Source of the DNA: Marinobacter halotolerans
GTDB lineage: Bacteria > Pseudomonadota > Gammaproteobacteria > Pseudomonadales > Oleiphilaceae
Direction of reading: 5' to 3'
NCBI RefSeq assembly: GCF_008795985.1
Contig: NZ_VMHP01000001.1
Span: 868,001-932,000, forward strand
Length of the DNA stretch: 64,000 bases
The notes beneath the pieces are model-generated. The model saw only the letters and a list, made by a program, of their open reading frames with translations. It did no database searches and had not been told where the DNA came from. The position numbers were made by a program, and so were the translations under genes. Within the stretch, counting starts at the first letter, position 1, and every line of letters starts with the position of its first letter. Shown here one piece after another: positions 11,995 through 21,819 of this stretch.

Positions 11995-14664
11995 TTAAGC
12001 CAGCACCGGGTTCGTTTTGTTACGATCGATTCCGTACTTGCGCATAGCGTCGAGAACCACGTCCTGTTTAATCTCCTCATCGCGAGCAAGTGCCGCCAGT
12101 GCGGTTACCGCAACGTAGTAGCGGTCAACCTCAAAGTGGCTGCGGAGTTTCTCGCGGGTATCACTGCGGCCGTACCCGTCTGTGCCCAGGGTCAGGTAGG
12201 TCTTGGGAATGTAGGCGCGGACCTGCTCCGATAGCAGCTTGATGTAGTCGGTAGAGGACACCACCGGCCCCTGCTGTTTCTCAAGACACTGGGTAATGAA
12301 CGGCTTCTTGGCTGTATCGTCCGGATGCAGACGGTTCCAACGTTCGATGTGCAGACCGTCGCGGGCCAGTTCGTTGTAACTGGTCACACTCCAGACATCA
12401 CTAGCCACGTCAAAATCATCCTTCAGCAACCGGGCAGCGGCGCGAACCTCGTTGAGAATCGAACCGGCCCCCATCAGCTGAACACGGGGCGTCTTTTTCT
12501 TGCCTTTGGTTTCCACCGACTCGAGCAGGTACATGCCCTTGATAATGCTGTCTTCAATGCCCTTGGTTTTCGGCATCGCAGGCTGCTCGTAGTTTTCATT
12601 CTCGATGGTCAGGTAGTAGTAAACGTTCTGGTTGTCTTCGAACATTTCCTTGATACCACGCTGAACCACCACGGCCATTTCATAGCCGTAGGCCGGATCG
12701 TAGGCGCGGCAGCTGGGAATGGTATGCGCCAGCACATGGCTGTGACCGTCCTGGTGCTGCAGGCCTTCACCGTTGAGCGTCGTGCGCCCGGCCGTGCCGC
12801 CAATCAGGAAGCCTCTGGCCTGGATGTCACCGGCAGCCCAGGCAAGGTCGCCCACCCGCTGGAACCCGAACATCGAGTAGAAAATGTAGAAAGGAATCAG
12901 CGGAAAGTTGTTGGTGCTGTAGGACGTAGCTGCCGCAATCCAGGCCGCCATGGAACCGTCCTCATTGATGCCCTCTTCCAGCACCTGACCCTTTTTGTCT
13001 TCCTTGTAATACATGATCTGATCACGATCTTCCGGCACGTACTTCTGGCCTTCCGAGGTGTAGATACCCAACTGCCGGAACATGCCTTCCATACCGAACG
13101 TACGGGCCTCGTCCGGCACGATCGGGACGACCCGCTTGCCGATACGCTTGTCTTTGGTCAAGGCAGTCAACAGCCGCACAAAGGCCATGGTGGTGGAAAT
13201 TTTACGATCGTTGGAGCCTTCCAGCAGCGTCTTGAAGGTCTCCAGCGGCGGTGTTTCCAAAGGCTGACAATCCTTGCGACGCTTGGGATAGAACCCGCCC
13301 AGCTCCTGGCGACGCTTCTTCATATAAACCATCTCAGGGCTGTCCGGCGCAGGCCGGTAATAAGGTACATCCTTGAGTTCATCGTCTTTCAGGGGAATGG
13401 CAAACCGGTCACGGAAAGCCTTCAGCTGCTCCACATCCATCTTCTTGAGCGAGTGCGCCGTGTTCTGCGCCTCACCGGCGGAACCGAAGCCATAGCCCTT
13501 CACGGTATGCGCCAGAATGACGGTCGGGCGGTTGCCATGATCGTTAACCGCCTTGTGATAAGCCGCATAGATTTTGTAAGGGTCGTGACCGCCCCGGTTA
13601 AGCCGGTTGATGTCGTCATCCGACATATGCTCGACCAGCTTGGACAGCTCCGGGTACTTGCCGAAGAAGTTTTTGCGGGTATAGGCCGGGCCATTGCTCT
13701 TGAAGTTCTGCAATTCGCCGTCGACCGCCTCGTCCATCACGCGCTGCATCAGACCGTCTTTGTCTTTCTCAAACAGCGGATCCCACATGCGGCCCCAGAC
13801 CACTTTGAGAACGTTCCAGCCAGCGCCGCGGAAGATACCCTCGAGTTCCTGGATGATCTTGCCGTTACCACGCACCGGGCCGTCCAGGCGCTGCAGGTTG
13901 CAGTTCACCACGAAAATCAGGTTGCTGAGATGCTCCCGGCCCGCCATGGAAATCGAGCCCAGAGTTTCCGGTTCGTCACATTCGCCATCACCCACGAAAC
14001 ACCACACCTTGCGCTCGCCCATATCGATGAGCTCACGGTTATGCAGGTACTTCATCACATGGGCCTGATAAATCGCCTGGATCGGACCAAGGCCCATCGA
14101 CACAGTGGGGAACTGCCAATAATCCGGCATCAGCCAGGGATGGGGATAAGAGGAAAGCCCTCCACCGTCGACTTCTTCGCGGTACTTGTCCAACTGTTCT
14201 TCTTCAAAACGCCCTTCCAGGAAGGAGCGCGCATAAATACCCGGAGACGAGTGGCCCTGGAAATAGACACAATCAGCCTCGCGCTTGTCATCGCCACCGT
14301 GGAAAAAGTAGTTGAAGCCCACGTCGTAAAGGGTGGCAGCGGAAGAAAAGGAAGAGACATGACCACCAAGGTCCCCCGGGCGCGTATTGGCGCGCATGAC
14401 CATCGCCATGGCATTCCAGCGGATCAGTGACCGGATTCGGCGCTCCATGAAAAGGTCGCCCGGCATCATGGCTTCCTGGGTAACGGGAATACTGTTCCGG
14501 AAAGGTGTGGTGATCGAGTAGGGCAACTCGGTGCCATCGCGACTGGCTCTTTCTGACAGCCGCTCAAGAATGTATTTGGCACGATCGACACCTTCCTGTT
14601 CGATCAGCGACTCCAGCGCATCCAGCCATTCACTGGTTTCTGTGGGATCATCGTCCTGGTACAT
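11995..14664 (-). CDS. aceE: Pyruvate dehydrogenase E1 component, homodimeric type
   Basis: An 889-residue thiamine-diphosphate enzyme that decarboxylates pyruvate and reductively acetylates the E2 lipoyl groups. It is full length for the AceE family. The ThDP motif is visible as GDGECDEPETLGSISMAGRE followed by NLIFVVNCNLQRLDGPVRGN. The family signature near the N-terminus (FRNSIPVTQEAMMPGD and GHVSSFSSAATLYDVG) is intact. The ATG at 14664 sits five bases after GGAGG; the in-frame TTG immediately before it is not needed. It is the first gene of the aceEF operon; no lpd gene follows in the window. Confidence 0.97.
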   Translation of the reverse strand: MYQDDDPTETSEWLDALESLIEQEGVDRAKYILERLSERASRDGTELPYSITTPFRNSIPVTQEAMMPGDLFMERRIRSLIRWNAMAMVMRANTRPGDLGGHVSSFSSAATLYDVGFNYFFHGGDDKREADCVYFQGHSSPGIYARSFLEGRFEEEQLDKYREEVDGGGLSSYPHPWLMPDYWQFPTVSMGLGPIQAIYQAHVMKYLHNRELIDMGERKVWCFVGDGECDEPETLGSISMAGREHLSNLIFVVNCNLQRLDGPVRGNGKIIQELEGIFRGAGWNVLKVVWGRMWDPLFEKDKDGLMQRVMDEAVDGELQNFKSNGPAYTRKNFFGKYPELSKLVEHMSDDDINRLNRGGHDPYKIYAAYHKAVNDHGNRPTVILAHTVKGYGFGSAGEAQNTAHSLKKMDVEQLKAFRDRFAIPLKDDELKDVPYYRPAPDSPEMVYMKKRRQELGGFYPKRRKDCQPLETPPLETFKTLLEGSNDRKISTTMAFVRLLTALTKDKRIGKRVVPIVPDEARTFGMEGMFRQLGIYTSEGQKYVPEDRDQIMYYKEDKKGQVLEEGINEDGSMAAWIAAATSYSTNNFPLIPFYIFYSMFGFQRVGDLAWAAGDIQARGFLIGGTAGRTTLNGEGLQHQDGHSHVLAHTIPSCRAYDPAYGYEMAVVVQRGIKEMFEDNQNVYYYLTIENENYEQPAMPKTKGIEDSIIKGMYLLESVETKGKKKTPRVQLMGAGSILNEVRAAARLLKDDFDVASDVWSVTSYNELARDGLHIERWNRLHPDDTAKKPFITQCLEKQQGPVVSSTDYIKLLSEQVRAYIPKTYLTLGTDGYGRSDTREKLRSHFEVDRYYVAVTALAALARDEEIKQDVVLDAMRKYGIDRNKTNPVLA

Positions 14665-15247
14665 CAAAACCTCCGCTATACGCGCTCAACATAAGCTTGA
14701 ATAAAAAGTGCAGCATCGAATCTCCAAAGCATAGAACACGATCACGGTTTTGACTGCCCATGAACACAAGACCTTTGTCCAGAAGGGTATGTCGGAGGAC
14801 AGACGGGACAGACGCCCAGCTTCGGGTGACTCGTAACTTAATTACAGAAATGCGATTCAGCTGGACTGATATGCCCAGAAATCTAACCGAAAAGCATTGA
14901 AAGTTAGTTTAATTACGCAATATTGTCGAAATGGACGTGCCTAAACAAGAGGTATGAGACCAAGGTAGTATTTAAACTACCGGCCCCAAAACCTTACCGC
15001 GCTAAAGGAAAGCGCCGGAGATGCGGCCGAGATAACATCCGTTTTCCTATCTTTCGCTACCTTTTCCCAGCTTTTAGGCGACTTTATCGCTCGATGTCGA
15101 CGCATTTTAATTAGACCTGAAAATGACTTCCTAATTATGTATACTCGCCTGCCCGTTTTTTAACCAACGGAGTTCGTGGCGTTTCCACGCTGCTTTTAAC
15201 CAGACATTCAGACATTCCGTTTAGGCATCCAACAAAGAGGGCGACCT
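14665..15247. other. Divergent intergenic region, aceE / radical SAM gene
   Basis: About 580 bases without a convincing gene. It should hold the aceE promoter (minus strand) and the promoter of the plus-strand gene. An 18-base inverted repeat, GGTAGTatttaaACTACC, lies at 14964-14981 and is a candidate regulator site. The octamer TTAATTAC occurs twice (near 14838 and 14911). A small hairpin CGTGG/CCACG lies in the leader at about 15175-15189. A 63-codon reading frame at 14923-15114 has no ribosome binding site and a basic, unstructured product, and is not called. Confidence 0.6.
15117..15145 (+). promoter_or_regulatory. Candidate promoter of the radical SAM gene
   Basis: CTGAAA (15117-15122) and a near-consensus TATACT (15140-15145) are 17 bases apart, giving a leader of about 95 bases before the ATG at 15248. 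The -35 box is weak; the -10 is good. Confidence 0.5.
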
Positions 15248-16612
15248 ATGAACTCTATCGTCACGTTCCCGAACCGCATCCCCACCACCGAGTTCGAAGA
15301 GCGGCGCTTCAAGGTCTACACAGACAAGCAGCTGGACAAGATCGAGGTTATTCAGAACCTGCCGGAAGAGACGCTGTTCGAAATGAAAGTGGTAGCCAGC
15401 GTTCTGCCTTTCCGGGTCAACGAATACGTGATGAATGAACTCATCAACTGGGACAAGGTTCCCAATGACCCGATCTATCAGCTGGTTTTCCCTCAGAAAG
15501 GCATGCTCAAGGAAGAACACTTTGAGCGCATGGCAAAACTTCACCGCGACGGCGCCGACAAGAAAGAGATTCAGGCTGTCGCCAAGGAAATCCGCGACGA
15601 CCTGAACCCGCACCCGGCAGGCCAGATGGAAATGAACATGCCGACGCTGGACGGGGAAATCCTGGACGGCGTGCAACACAAGTACCGCGAGACCGTGCTG
15701 TTCTTCCCCGCCCAGGGACAGACCTGCCACTCCTACTGCACCTTCTGTTTCCGCTGGGCGCAGTTTGTTGGTGACAAAGACCTGAAAATGGCCAGCACCG
15801 AAGCCGAGAAGCTTCACGGTTATCTGCAGGAGCACACCGAGGTGAGTGACCTGCTGGTCACCGGCGGCGACCCCATGGTGATGAAAACCAAGAACCTGGT
15901 TCAGTACCTGGAGCCGCTGCTACAGCCGGAATTCGACCATATCCAGACCATCCGTATCGGCACCAAGGCCCTGACCTTCTGGCCGTATCGTTTCGTGACC
16001 GACAAGGATGCCGAGGAGCTGATTGACCTGTTCGCCCGCCTGGTAGACGCTGGCAAGCACGTGGCCATCATGGCCCACTACAATCACTGGCAGGAAATCA
16101 CCACCGACATCGCCGAAGAGGCCATCCGCCGCATTCGCGCTACCGGTGCCGAAATCCGCGCCCAGGGCCCGCTGATCAAGCACGTCAACGATAACGCTGA
16201 CGACTGGGCGAAGCTGTGGGACAAGGAAGTGCAACTGGGCATCATCCCCTACTACATGTTTGTAGAGCGGGACACCGGCGCCAAGAACTACTTTGAAGTG
16301 CCCCTGGTAGAGGCTTTCCACATCTACCGGGAAGCCATCAAGCAGGTATCCGGCCTGGCCCGCACCGCCCGTGGCCCGTCCATGAGCGCCGGCCCCGGCA
16401 AGGTCGAGGTTCAGGGCATCGCCGAAATCCACGGTGAAAAAGTGTTCGTCCTGCGCTTCATCCAGGCCCGCAACCCCGATTGGGTGCAGCGGCCGTTCTT
16501 TGCCAAATACAGCGAGACAGCCACCTGGCTGCATGAGCTGGAGCCCGCCCTCGGCGAGCAGAAATTCTTCTTTGAGGATGAGTACGAGCAGATGAAGAAG
16601 GGTAACGGCTAG
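15248..16612 (+). CDS. KamA-family radical SAM enzyme (lysine 2,3-aminomutase-like)
   Basis: A 454-residue radical S-adenosylmethionine protein. The cluster-binding CxxxCxxC is C160-C164-C167 in TCHSYCTFCFRW. LVTGGDPMVM follows as the SAM-binding GGE/GGD-type motif. A lysine at residue 385 in AGPGKVEVQG occupies the place of the PLP lysine of lysine 2,3-aminomutases. It is longer and clearly different from the EpmB (YjeK) protein that beta-lysylates EF-P. It stands alone: no acetyltransferase for beta-lysine compatible solutes and no EF-P gene lies nearby. The substrate is therefore unknown; lysine-to-beta-lysine is only a family expectation. The ribosome binding site GAGGG lies before the ATG. 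Confidence 0.85.
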   Translation: MNSIVTFPNRIPTTEFEERRFKVYTDKQLDKIEVIQNLPEETLFEMKVVASVLPFRVNEYVMNELINWDKVPNDPIYQLVFPQKGMLKEEHFERMAKLHRDGADKKEIQAVAKEIRDDLNPHPAGQMEMNMPTLDGEILDGVQHKYRETVLFFPAQGQTCHSYCTFCFRWAQFVGDKDLKMASTEAEKLHGYLQEHTEVSDLLVTGGDPMVMKTKNLVQYLEPLLQPEFDHIQTIRIGTKALTFWPYRFVTDKDAEELIDLFARLVDAGKHVAIMAHYNHWQEITTDIAEEAIRRIRATGAEIRAQGPLIKHVNDNADDWAKLWDKEVQLGIIPYYMFVERDTGAKNYFEVPLVEAFHIYREAIKQVSGLARTARGPSMSAGPGKVEVQGIAEIHGEKVFVLRFIQARNPDWVQRPFFAKYSETATWLHELEPALGEQKFFFEDEYEQMKKGNG

Positions 16613-16661
16613 GTGAAAAAGATCGGCTAATTCAGCCGACATACACCATATGGGTGATGCC

Positions 16662-16720
16662 AGCTCCTGGCGGTTTTTCTAGGTTGGAGATCTCGGAAAC
16701 CAGAAAAACCGCAAGGAGTT
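16662..16720 (+). promoter_or_regulatory. Long hairpin that buries a ribosome binding site
   Basis: Left arm 16662-16680 and right arm 16702-16720 pair over 19 positions with one mismatch and one G-T pair, around a 21-base loop. The right arm contains AAGGAG (16713-16718), the ribosome binding site of the lipoprotein gene that starts at 16725, and the left arm supplies the matching CTCCT. No T-run follows, so it is not a normal terminator. A smaller hairpin, TCGGCT/AGCCGA (16623-16639), stands just after the preceding gene. Control of translation by opening the stem is an inference. Confidence 0.6.
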
Positions 16721-16724
16721 CTCC

Positions 16725-19700
16725 ATGATCAGGCATCACACACATCGTCTCTGGCTGCTGCTTTATGCAATAGCAGCGGCTCTTGTTTTAACCGGTTGTG
16801 GCGGAGGGGGTGGCGGAAGCCCCGCTCCGACACAGCCCGAAACCAACTCAACAGTCTCCGGTACCGCCGCAGCTGGCGCGCCTATTGTTGGCTTTGTGGG
16901 CGCCAAAGACTCAGTCGGCGGGGCAGCGACTACGGAAATCATGCCCGACGGCTCCTTCGAGCTCGACATGAACGACCTGACGCCACCGGTGCTGATCTAC
17001 GCAAGCGGTATCGCGGGCGGCAACGCCTACCAGTTGCTCTCTGTTGTGTTTGAAGACGATGTAAACGGCACCGTCAACATCACCCCCATCACGGACCTGA
17101 TTATTGGCAATACGGTCAGTGATAGCCCCCAGAACTTCTTTAACAACCCCAATTTCACAGTGCTTACCCAGGAAGCTGTGGAAGCCGAGGAAATAGAAAT
17201 CAGAACCCGTTTGAAGCCCTTACTTGATGGATTGGGCGTGGAAGAGGGCTTTGATCTGAGAAATTCCACGTTTGTCGCTAACCGCAGCGGTTTTGACGGT
17301 GTACTGGATGTGCTGGAAGTCACGATCGATGGCGGCACTGCAACAATCCGCAACCGGGTCGACCCAACCAGCGAGATAACCAATACCTTCGCGGCACCTG
17401 AGGAAGAGGTGATTACCGTCAGTGAGAATCTTCAAAGCGAGGCAGATACCCTGGGAGCTCTGGATGATCTCGCTACCACCTTTGCCGCAGCCCTCGATAA
17501 TCAAGACGGACCAGCATTGGAAAGCCTGGTCACTAACGACTATCTGAACAACGGCGAAGGTATTGCCGGCTTACAAGCAAGACTGTTCGGTTCTCCCGAG
17601 GGCATTGAAGATGCCGGCGAGCTGGCAGACGACATCCGCAACTGGTCCCTGGTGAACCTGGATACTGCCGGTGGTACTGCGCAACTGAATATCGGCGCGG
17701 CCCAGGGCCCCTGGAATATCGTTCAGGACAATGAGAGTAACGAGTGGCAGGTTCAGGGTAACCAACTTGAGTTCTTTGCGTTCGTTGAGCCTACCCATGT
17801 GGTTGAAAATGGAGCTTCTACACCAGAGGTTACCACTATCGGGACGCTGGTTTACGCCGGTTTTCCTGCCAGCACACTTTCTGCCTCGCCTTCATTCGTA
17901 TCGGTTTCAGGCGACCTGACGCTTTTCAACGGTAATCTGACCTTCAACTCTGATCTCAACCGATTCGAACAGTTTGAAACTCTCGGGCCAAACGATATTC
18001 CGTCTCCCGCCCAAGTCACATTCGACTGGGAAGGGGTTTCACAAGTCACTTACACAATCAGGAGGGGCACGCCGGACCTCAGCAATGGCGCTCCGGAAAT
18101 CACCAGCCAGTCCGCTGATCTTGCTGCCGATGAGTACAGCTTCCAGTGGACTCTGCCACCGGGCTATGACGCAATCTCGGTGCGCAACAATTTCACCGGT
18201 CAGACTTCCGGTGGTGAAGGTAACGGCTTTACCGGCAATCCTCTGGACAACGGTGCAACGAGTTTCACCGGCACCCTTCCAGCAACCTATGTGCCCAGTG
18301 CAGACGATGAACTCCGTCTGATTGCTCGCGATCCCTTTGGCGTTTTTGTCGCGGCCAGCCTGATGAACCCGTTCGCGGGGCAGGTGCCACCACCCATGGC
18401 AGAGGATGCCCTGATCGGCAGCTGGATTGCCCGCAACCCGGACCGAGGCGACAACGCGCCATGGGTACAGCTGACCTTCCTGGAAAGCGGCTATTACATG
18501 CATCAGGAGCTGGACCTGCCCTATCGCCCGGAAGAGGACACGAATGGCACGACGGGCCTCGAATTCGGTCAATATCAGTGGGACAACCAAACCGGTGAAC
18601 TGACCGTTCCGCAGATCCTTCGTGATGACAATGGCGAATGGGGGCTGACCTCCGTTGAAAGCGGATTAGAGCGTCTTGCCCTGCGCGTCAATGGCGACAC
18701 GCTATCCGCTTATGATCCGACTGTCGGCTTAAGTGAATCCACAGAGTTCACTCGAGTACCCTTGAACGAGTCTGGAATCACAGGCAGCTGGGTGTATCAG
18801 AACTCTGGGGACCCTTCCGATTTCGTGGTTGCCACACTTCTTGCAGATGGCTTCTACTTTGTCGGAAGCACAACGCCCGCCGAGCCTGAGTTCGATACCG
18901 AAGTGGGCCTTGAATTCGGTACCTACACTTACAACAGTGCAACACTGGAGCTCGACGCTACGCCGATATTTGACCAGAACGGCACAGCCGGCCTCTCAGA
19001 CCCACTGCCGCAAAGTTTCTACTATTCCACTGTCTTGGAGGGATCGCTGATTTTTGATGAAGGCGAAGACAATGTGGCTCAACTAAGCGAGCTGGCTCCT
19101 GGAGTTGCGCCCAGTGATGGTACGGTCACTGTAAATTACGTCCGCCCTGACGACGGACCGACACCCGGCCCCGCGGTCACCGGTGATTTTCACTACATTC
19201 GCTCTGCCGCTGGCATTGAAAGTTCACGACTGAACAATCCGCCAACGCTATTTCAGGCGCATTACGCCCACATTGGCGCCAGTATTGTGGACAACACCGA
19301 CGGTACCGGCACAATCAGCTGGACAGATCGCTGTGTCGGCGACCTGTTTATCGAATCGGGAGCCAGCGAAGACGGTCGAGACGCCGTGTTCGATTCCGTC
19401 AGTGAGTGCTTCGGCCAAAGCAATAGTTTTGACCTGAATTTCACCGAAACCGGGCTTTTCGCAGCGGTTCCACAAAGCACCACGATTGACCCGGAAGACG
19501 GCTCACAGATTATCTCCGGGGCAACGGAGATCGATTTCCGCGCGCTGGATGCTGAGCGCAGCCTGTTCATCGCCAGTGAGGCAAATACTTTCCAGTACGA
19601 AGAAAGTGACGGAAGCTTCACCGATGGTCGCGACATGAACACTCATGTACTGAGCAAAAAAGACCTCTCTCTAACGGTGGATTCGCTGGCGGGTAACTGG

Positions 19701-20555
19701 GGCTTTGCCACGTTGCGCATCACGAACGTTGTCAATGATTCTGACCAGGTACTACCAAACGAGATGAGCTATGGTGCCGGAGCACTCAATATCACCGTTG
19801 ACGCTTCTGGCAACGCAACTTTGACAGACGAGGTTCAGCCAGAGGTTCTTCAGGGCCTGAAACCCCAGGTAAATAGCGGTATAACGGTTGATACGAACTT
19901 TGAGTTCAACGGTCTTAGCGATAGTTTGGGACCGTTCAGCGTCACACCTGAGGGCACATTGAGCCTTTTAAACGGGGAGATCGGAGGTTTTGTGTCACAG
20001 GGCAGCGATGTGATGACTCTGGCGCTTCCCAATCCGTTCACGCCTTACACCGTGCAAACCGCTGAGTCGTCGTTCCTCATCGGGGTCAAACTGGACCCGA
20101 ACTTTCAGGCCGCCGACCTCGCCGGAAAGTCCTATGACCTGATGCTGAAAGGCTACTTTGCCGGGCAGAATTATTTTGAATCCGACATCTTCCTGCCCGG
20201 GGCGACGCTGGACTTTGGCGCCAGTGGCACCGCCACCTCACAGAGGGGCCTGACCTTTGCCTATTCCAATTTTGGTCTGGACACAGAGGTTGTGGATGTG
20301 ACGCGGCCGTCTGCTGGCCTTCCTGCCAACAACTGGACGTATCAGGTTGACGGTTCAACCGGTCTGATCCGGATGGAGTCGGCTCAATACACCTACTCCG
20401 GCGGTGATATCGCCTTTGGTGAGCAGTTCGGTTATTCCTCAGCAGACAACCGGTTGCTGGTATTGGTGTCGCGCTTTTACGACAATTCTGGAGGCACACC
20501 GATGGGGCCGGCCGGCACCTACATTGCCTACGCCATCTGCAATAACTGCAACTGA
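16725..20555 (+). CDS. Large secreted lipoprotein of unknown function, 1276 aa
   Basis: Residues 1-24 form a lipoprotein signal ending in the lipobox LTGC; Cys25 is followed by six glycines and a Pro/Thr linker. A carboxypeptidase-regulatory-like beta domain follows (about 40-130), then a region resembling a nuclear-transport-factor-like fold (about 250-340). Two copies of a roughly 120-residue module, starting LIGSWIARNP at about 563 and ITGSWVYQNS at about 684, each contain a GLEFG.Y motif. The rest is acidic, rich in Asn, Thr and Gly, and beta-predicted; it ends CNNCN. The composition fits a cell-surface protein. I do not recognise a named family. AAGGAG precedes the ATG but is inside a hairpin. 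A terminator follows. Confidence 0.75.
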   Translation: MIRHHTHRLWLLLYAIAAALVLTGCGGGGGGSPAPTQPETNSTVSGTAAAGAPIVGFVGAKDSVGGAATTEIMPDGSFELDMNDLTPPVLIYASGIAGGNAYQLLSVVFEDDVNGTVNITPITDLIIGNTVSDSPQNFFNNPNFTVLTQEAVEAEEIEIRTRLKPLLDGLGVEEGFDLRNSTFVANRSGFDGVLDVLEVTIDGGTATIRNRVDPTSEITNTFAAPEEEVITVSENLQSEADTLGALDDLATTFAAALDNQDGPALESLVTNDYLNNGEGIAGLQARLFGSPEGIEDAGELADDIRNWSLVNLDTAGGTAQLNIGAAQGPWNIVQDNESNEWQVQGNQLEFFAFVEPTHVVENGASTPEVTTIGTLVYAGFPASTLSASPSFVSVSGDLTLFNGNLTFNSDLNRFEQFETLGPNDIPSPAQVTFDWEGVSQVTYTIRRGTPDLSNGAPEITSQSADLAADEYSFQWTLPPGYDAISVRNNFTGQTSGGEGNGFTGNPLDNGATSFTGTLPATYVPSADDELRLIARDPFGVFVAASLMNPFAGQVPPPMAEDALIGSWIARNPDRGDNAPWVQLTFLESGYYMHQELDLPYRPEEDTNGTTGLEFGQYQWDNQTGELTVPQILRDDNGEWGLTSVESGLERLALRVNGDTLSAYDPTVGLSESTEFTRVPLNESGITGSWVYQNSGDPSDFVVATLLADGFYFVGSTTPAEPEFDTEVGLEFGTYTYNSATLELDATPIFDQNGTAGLSDPLPQSFYYSTVLEGSLIFDEGEDNVAQLSELAPGVAPSDGTVTVNYVRPDDGPTPGPAVTGDFHYIRSAAGIESSRLNNPPTLFQAHYAHIGASIVDNTDGTGTISWTDRCVGDLFIESGASEDGRDAVFDSVSECFGQSNSFDLNFTETGLFAAVPQSTTIDPEDGSQIISGATEIDFRALDAERSLFIASEANTFQYEESDGSFTDGRDMNTHVLSKKDLSLTVDSLAGNWGFATLRITNVVNDSDQVLPNEMSYGAGALNITVDASGNATLTDEVQPEVLQGLKPQVNSGITVDTNFEFNGLSDSLGPFSVTPEGTLSLLNGEIGGFVSQGSDVMTLALPNPFTPYTVQTAESSFLIGVKLDPNFQAADLAGKSYDLMLKGYFAGQNYFESDIFLPGATLDFGASGTATSQRGLTFAYSNFGLDTEVVDVTRPSAGLPANNWTYQVDGSTGLIRMESAQYTYSGGDIAFGEQFGYSSADNRLLVLVSRFYDNSGGTPMGPAGTYIAYAICNNCN

Positions 20556-20576
20556 ACAGACACTTCGTTGCACTTC

Positions 20577-20603
20577 AGCCCCGCCCAGAGCGGGGCTTTT
20601 TTA
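20577..20603 (+). terminator. Rho-independent terminator after large lipoprotein
   Basis: Stem AGCCCCGC / GCGGGGCT, loop CCAGA, followed by TTTTTT. Confidence 0.92.
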
Positions 20604-20688
20604 TGGATTTTTGGCGCATCACTTGGCGCTATGCTTTACTTGAATAACGCATTCAATATGCACTCAAAAGCAACAGGAGCCTGCTGTT

Positions 20689-21819
20689 TTGAAAGACCTG
20701 GCTTTGGCAGTGCCGCCACTGCTGGACGACCTTTACGAACACGCGACGACGCAAGGCCACTGGCCCGGCTTTTTGGAGAAGTTCGCAGCGTTGTTTCGCA
20801 CCGACACAGCTACTATCCGGCTGACAGACCTGAACGAGCCTGTGGTTTACCAGTCTTTCACCACCGGCTTTCGCCAAAGCATCAATCGGGTTTACGAAAC
20901 GGCCGCCGTCGAAAATGACCCTTTTCGGGAGATTCTGTCCACAAGTCCCGTCGGCAAAGCCGTTGTGAGCACGTCGATCATGAACGACCGTGATTTTGAG
21001 CGCTCAGAGCATTACCAGAACATCTTCCGGCCCAATGGTAATTTCTATGCACTGGGCACACAGTTTGAGCGGCAAGGCGGCCAGGCAATGCACATTGGCG
21101 TTCACCGGCCAAAAGCGGCGGGCGCCTTCGAGCTGGAAGAACAGGCGATAGTGGAACTGTTCAGCCCTCACCTGCGCCGTGCCTGCAGCCTCGCGCGTCT
21201 GATGAGAGACCTCAATCAGGCACTGTGCGAGGCCCGCCACGCCCTGAACCAGTTACCTTTTGGGGTCTGGCACACAGACGACAAGCTCGGAGTGCAGTGG
21301 ATGAACTCTACGGCAGAGGAGGCATTGACCACTCACAGCTACGGGCTTGGGCTGACCGGCAATCATCTCAATGTTATTTCCGGCGATCATTTAAACTCTC
21401 TGCGGACCATGGCCCGCAGGATAGTCAAGAATAAATCCCGCACAGAGACCCTGAAACTGGACCAAACCGGCGCCTGCCTGGTAATGACACGGGCCCGCCA
21501 GACAAACGATGGATTTCATATCGATCGCTCTTTGAACCCCGGCATCCTCTGTTTTCTGCTGGACCCGGAACGCAGGTCAGGGCTGGACAGGGACCGGCTG
21601 ACCACTTTGTATCAACTGACCCCCGCCGAATACCGGCTGGCCAATGTGCTGGTGTGCGGCCTGGACGTGAATGAAGCCAGCGCGCTTCTGAAAATCTCTC
21701 CCCACACTGGGCGAACGCAGCTGAAATCCATCATGAATAAGGCCGGCGTAAATCATCAGGCGTCGCTCCAACGCAAACTTCTGCTGTGCGCGGGAGCCCT
21801 GAGACATCATTATGAATGA
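20689..21819 (+). CDS. LuxR-type helix-turn-helix regulator
   Basis: A 376-residue protein. The C-terminal 60 residues are a LuxR/GerE DNA-binding domain: LTPAEYRLANVLVCGLDVNEASALLKISPHTGRTQLKSIMNKAGV is the expected four-helix pattern, with a glycine or similar residue at most turns. The N-terminal 300 residues have no recognised sensor motif; they resemble the PAS/GAF-like regions of PA-type LuxR proteins that are not acyl-homoserine-lactone receptors. The start is taken as TTG at 20689, nine bases after AGGAG; no ATG is in frame nearby. Its last 8 bases overlap the hydrolase gene, so the two are translationally linked and probably functionally paired. Confidence 0.8.
   Translation: MKDLALAVPPLLDDLYEHATTQGHWPGFLEKFAALFRTDTATIRLTDLNEPVVYQSFTTGFRQSINRVYETAAVENDPFREILSTSPVGKAVVSTSIMNDRDFERSEHYQNIFRPNGNFYALGTQFERQGGQAMHIGVHRPKAAGAFELEEQAIVELFSPHLRRACSLARLMRDLNQALCEARHALNQLPFGVWHTDDKLGVQWMNSTAEEALTTHSYGLGLTGNHLNVISGDHLNSLRTMARRIVKNKSRTETLKLDQTGACLVMTRARQTNDGFHIDRSLNPGILCFLLDPERRSGLDRDRLTTLYQLTPAEYRLANVLVCGLDVNEASALLKISPHTGRTQLKSIMNKAGVNHQASLQRKLLLCAGALRHHYE

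Noticed and set aside
14923..15114. 63-codon open frame in the aceE upstream region
   Set aside because: No ribosome binding site, highly basic unstructured product, and it lies in an expected regulatory region.
16623..16639. TCGGCT/AGCCGA hairpin taken as terminator of the radical SAM gene
   Set aside because: No T-run follows, so it is only a small hairpin.
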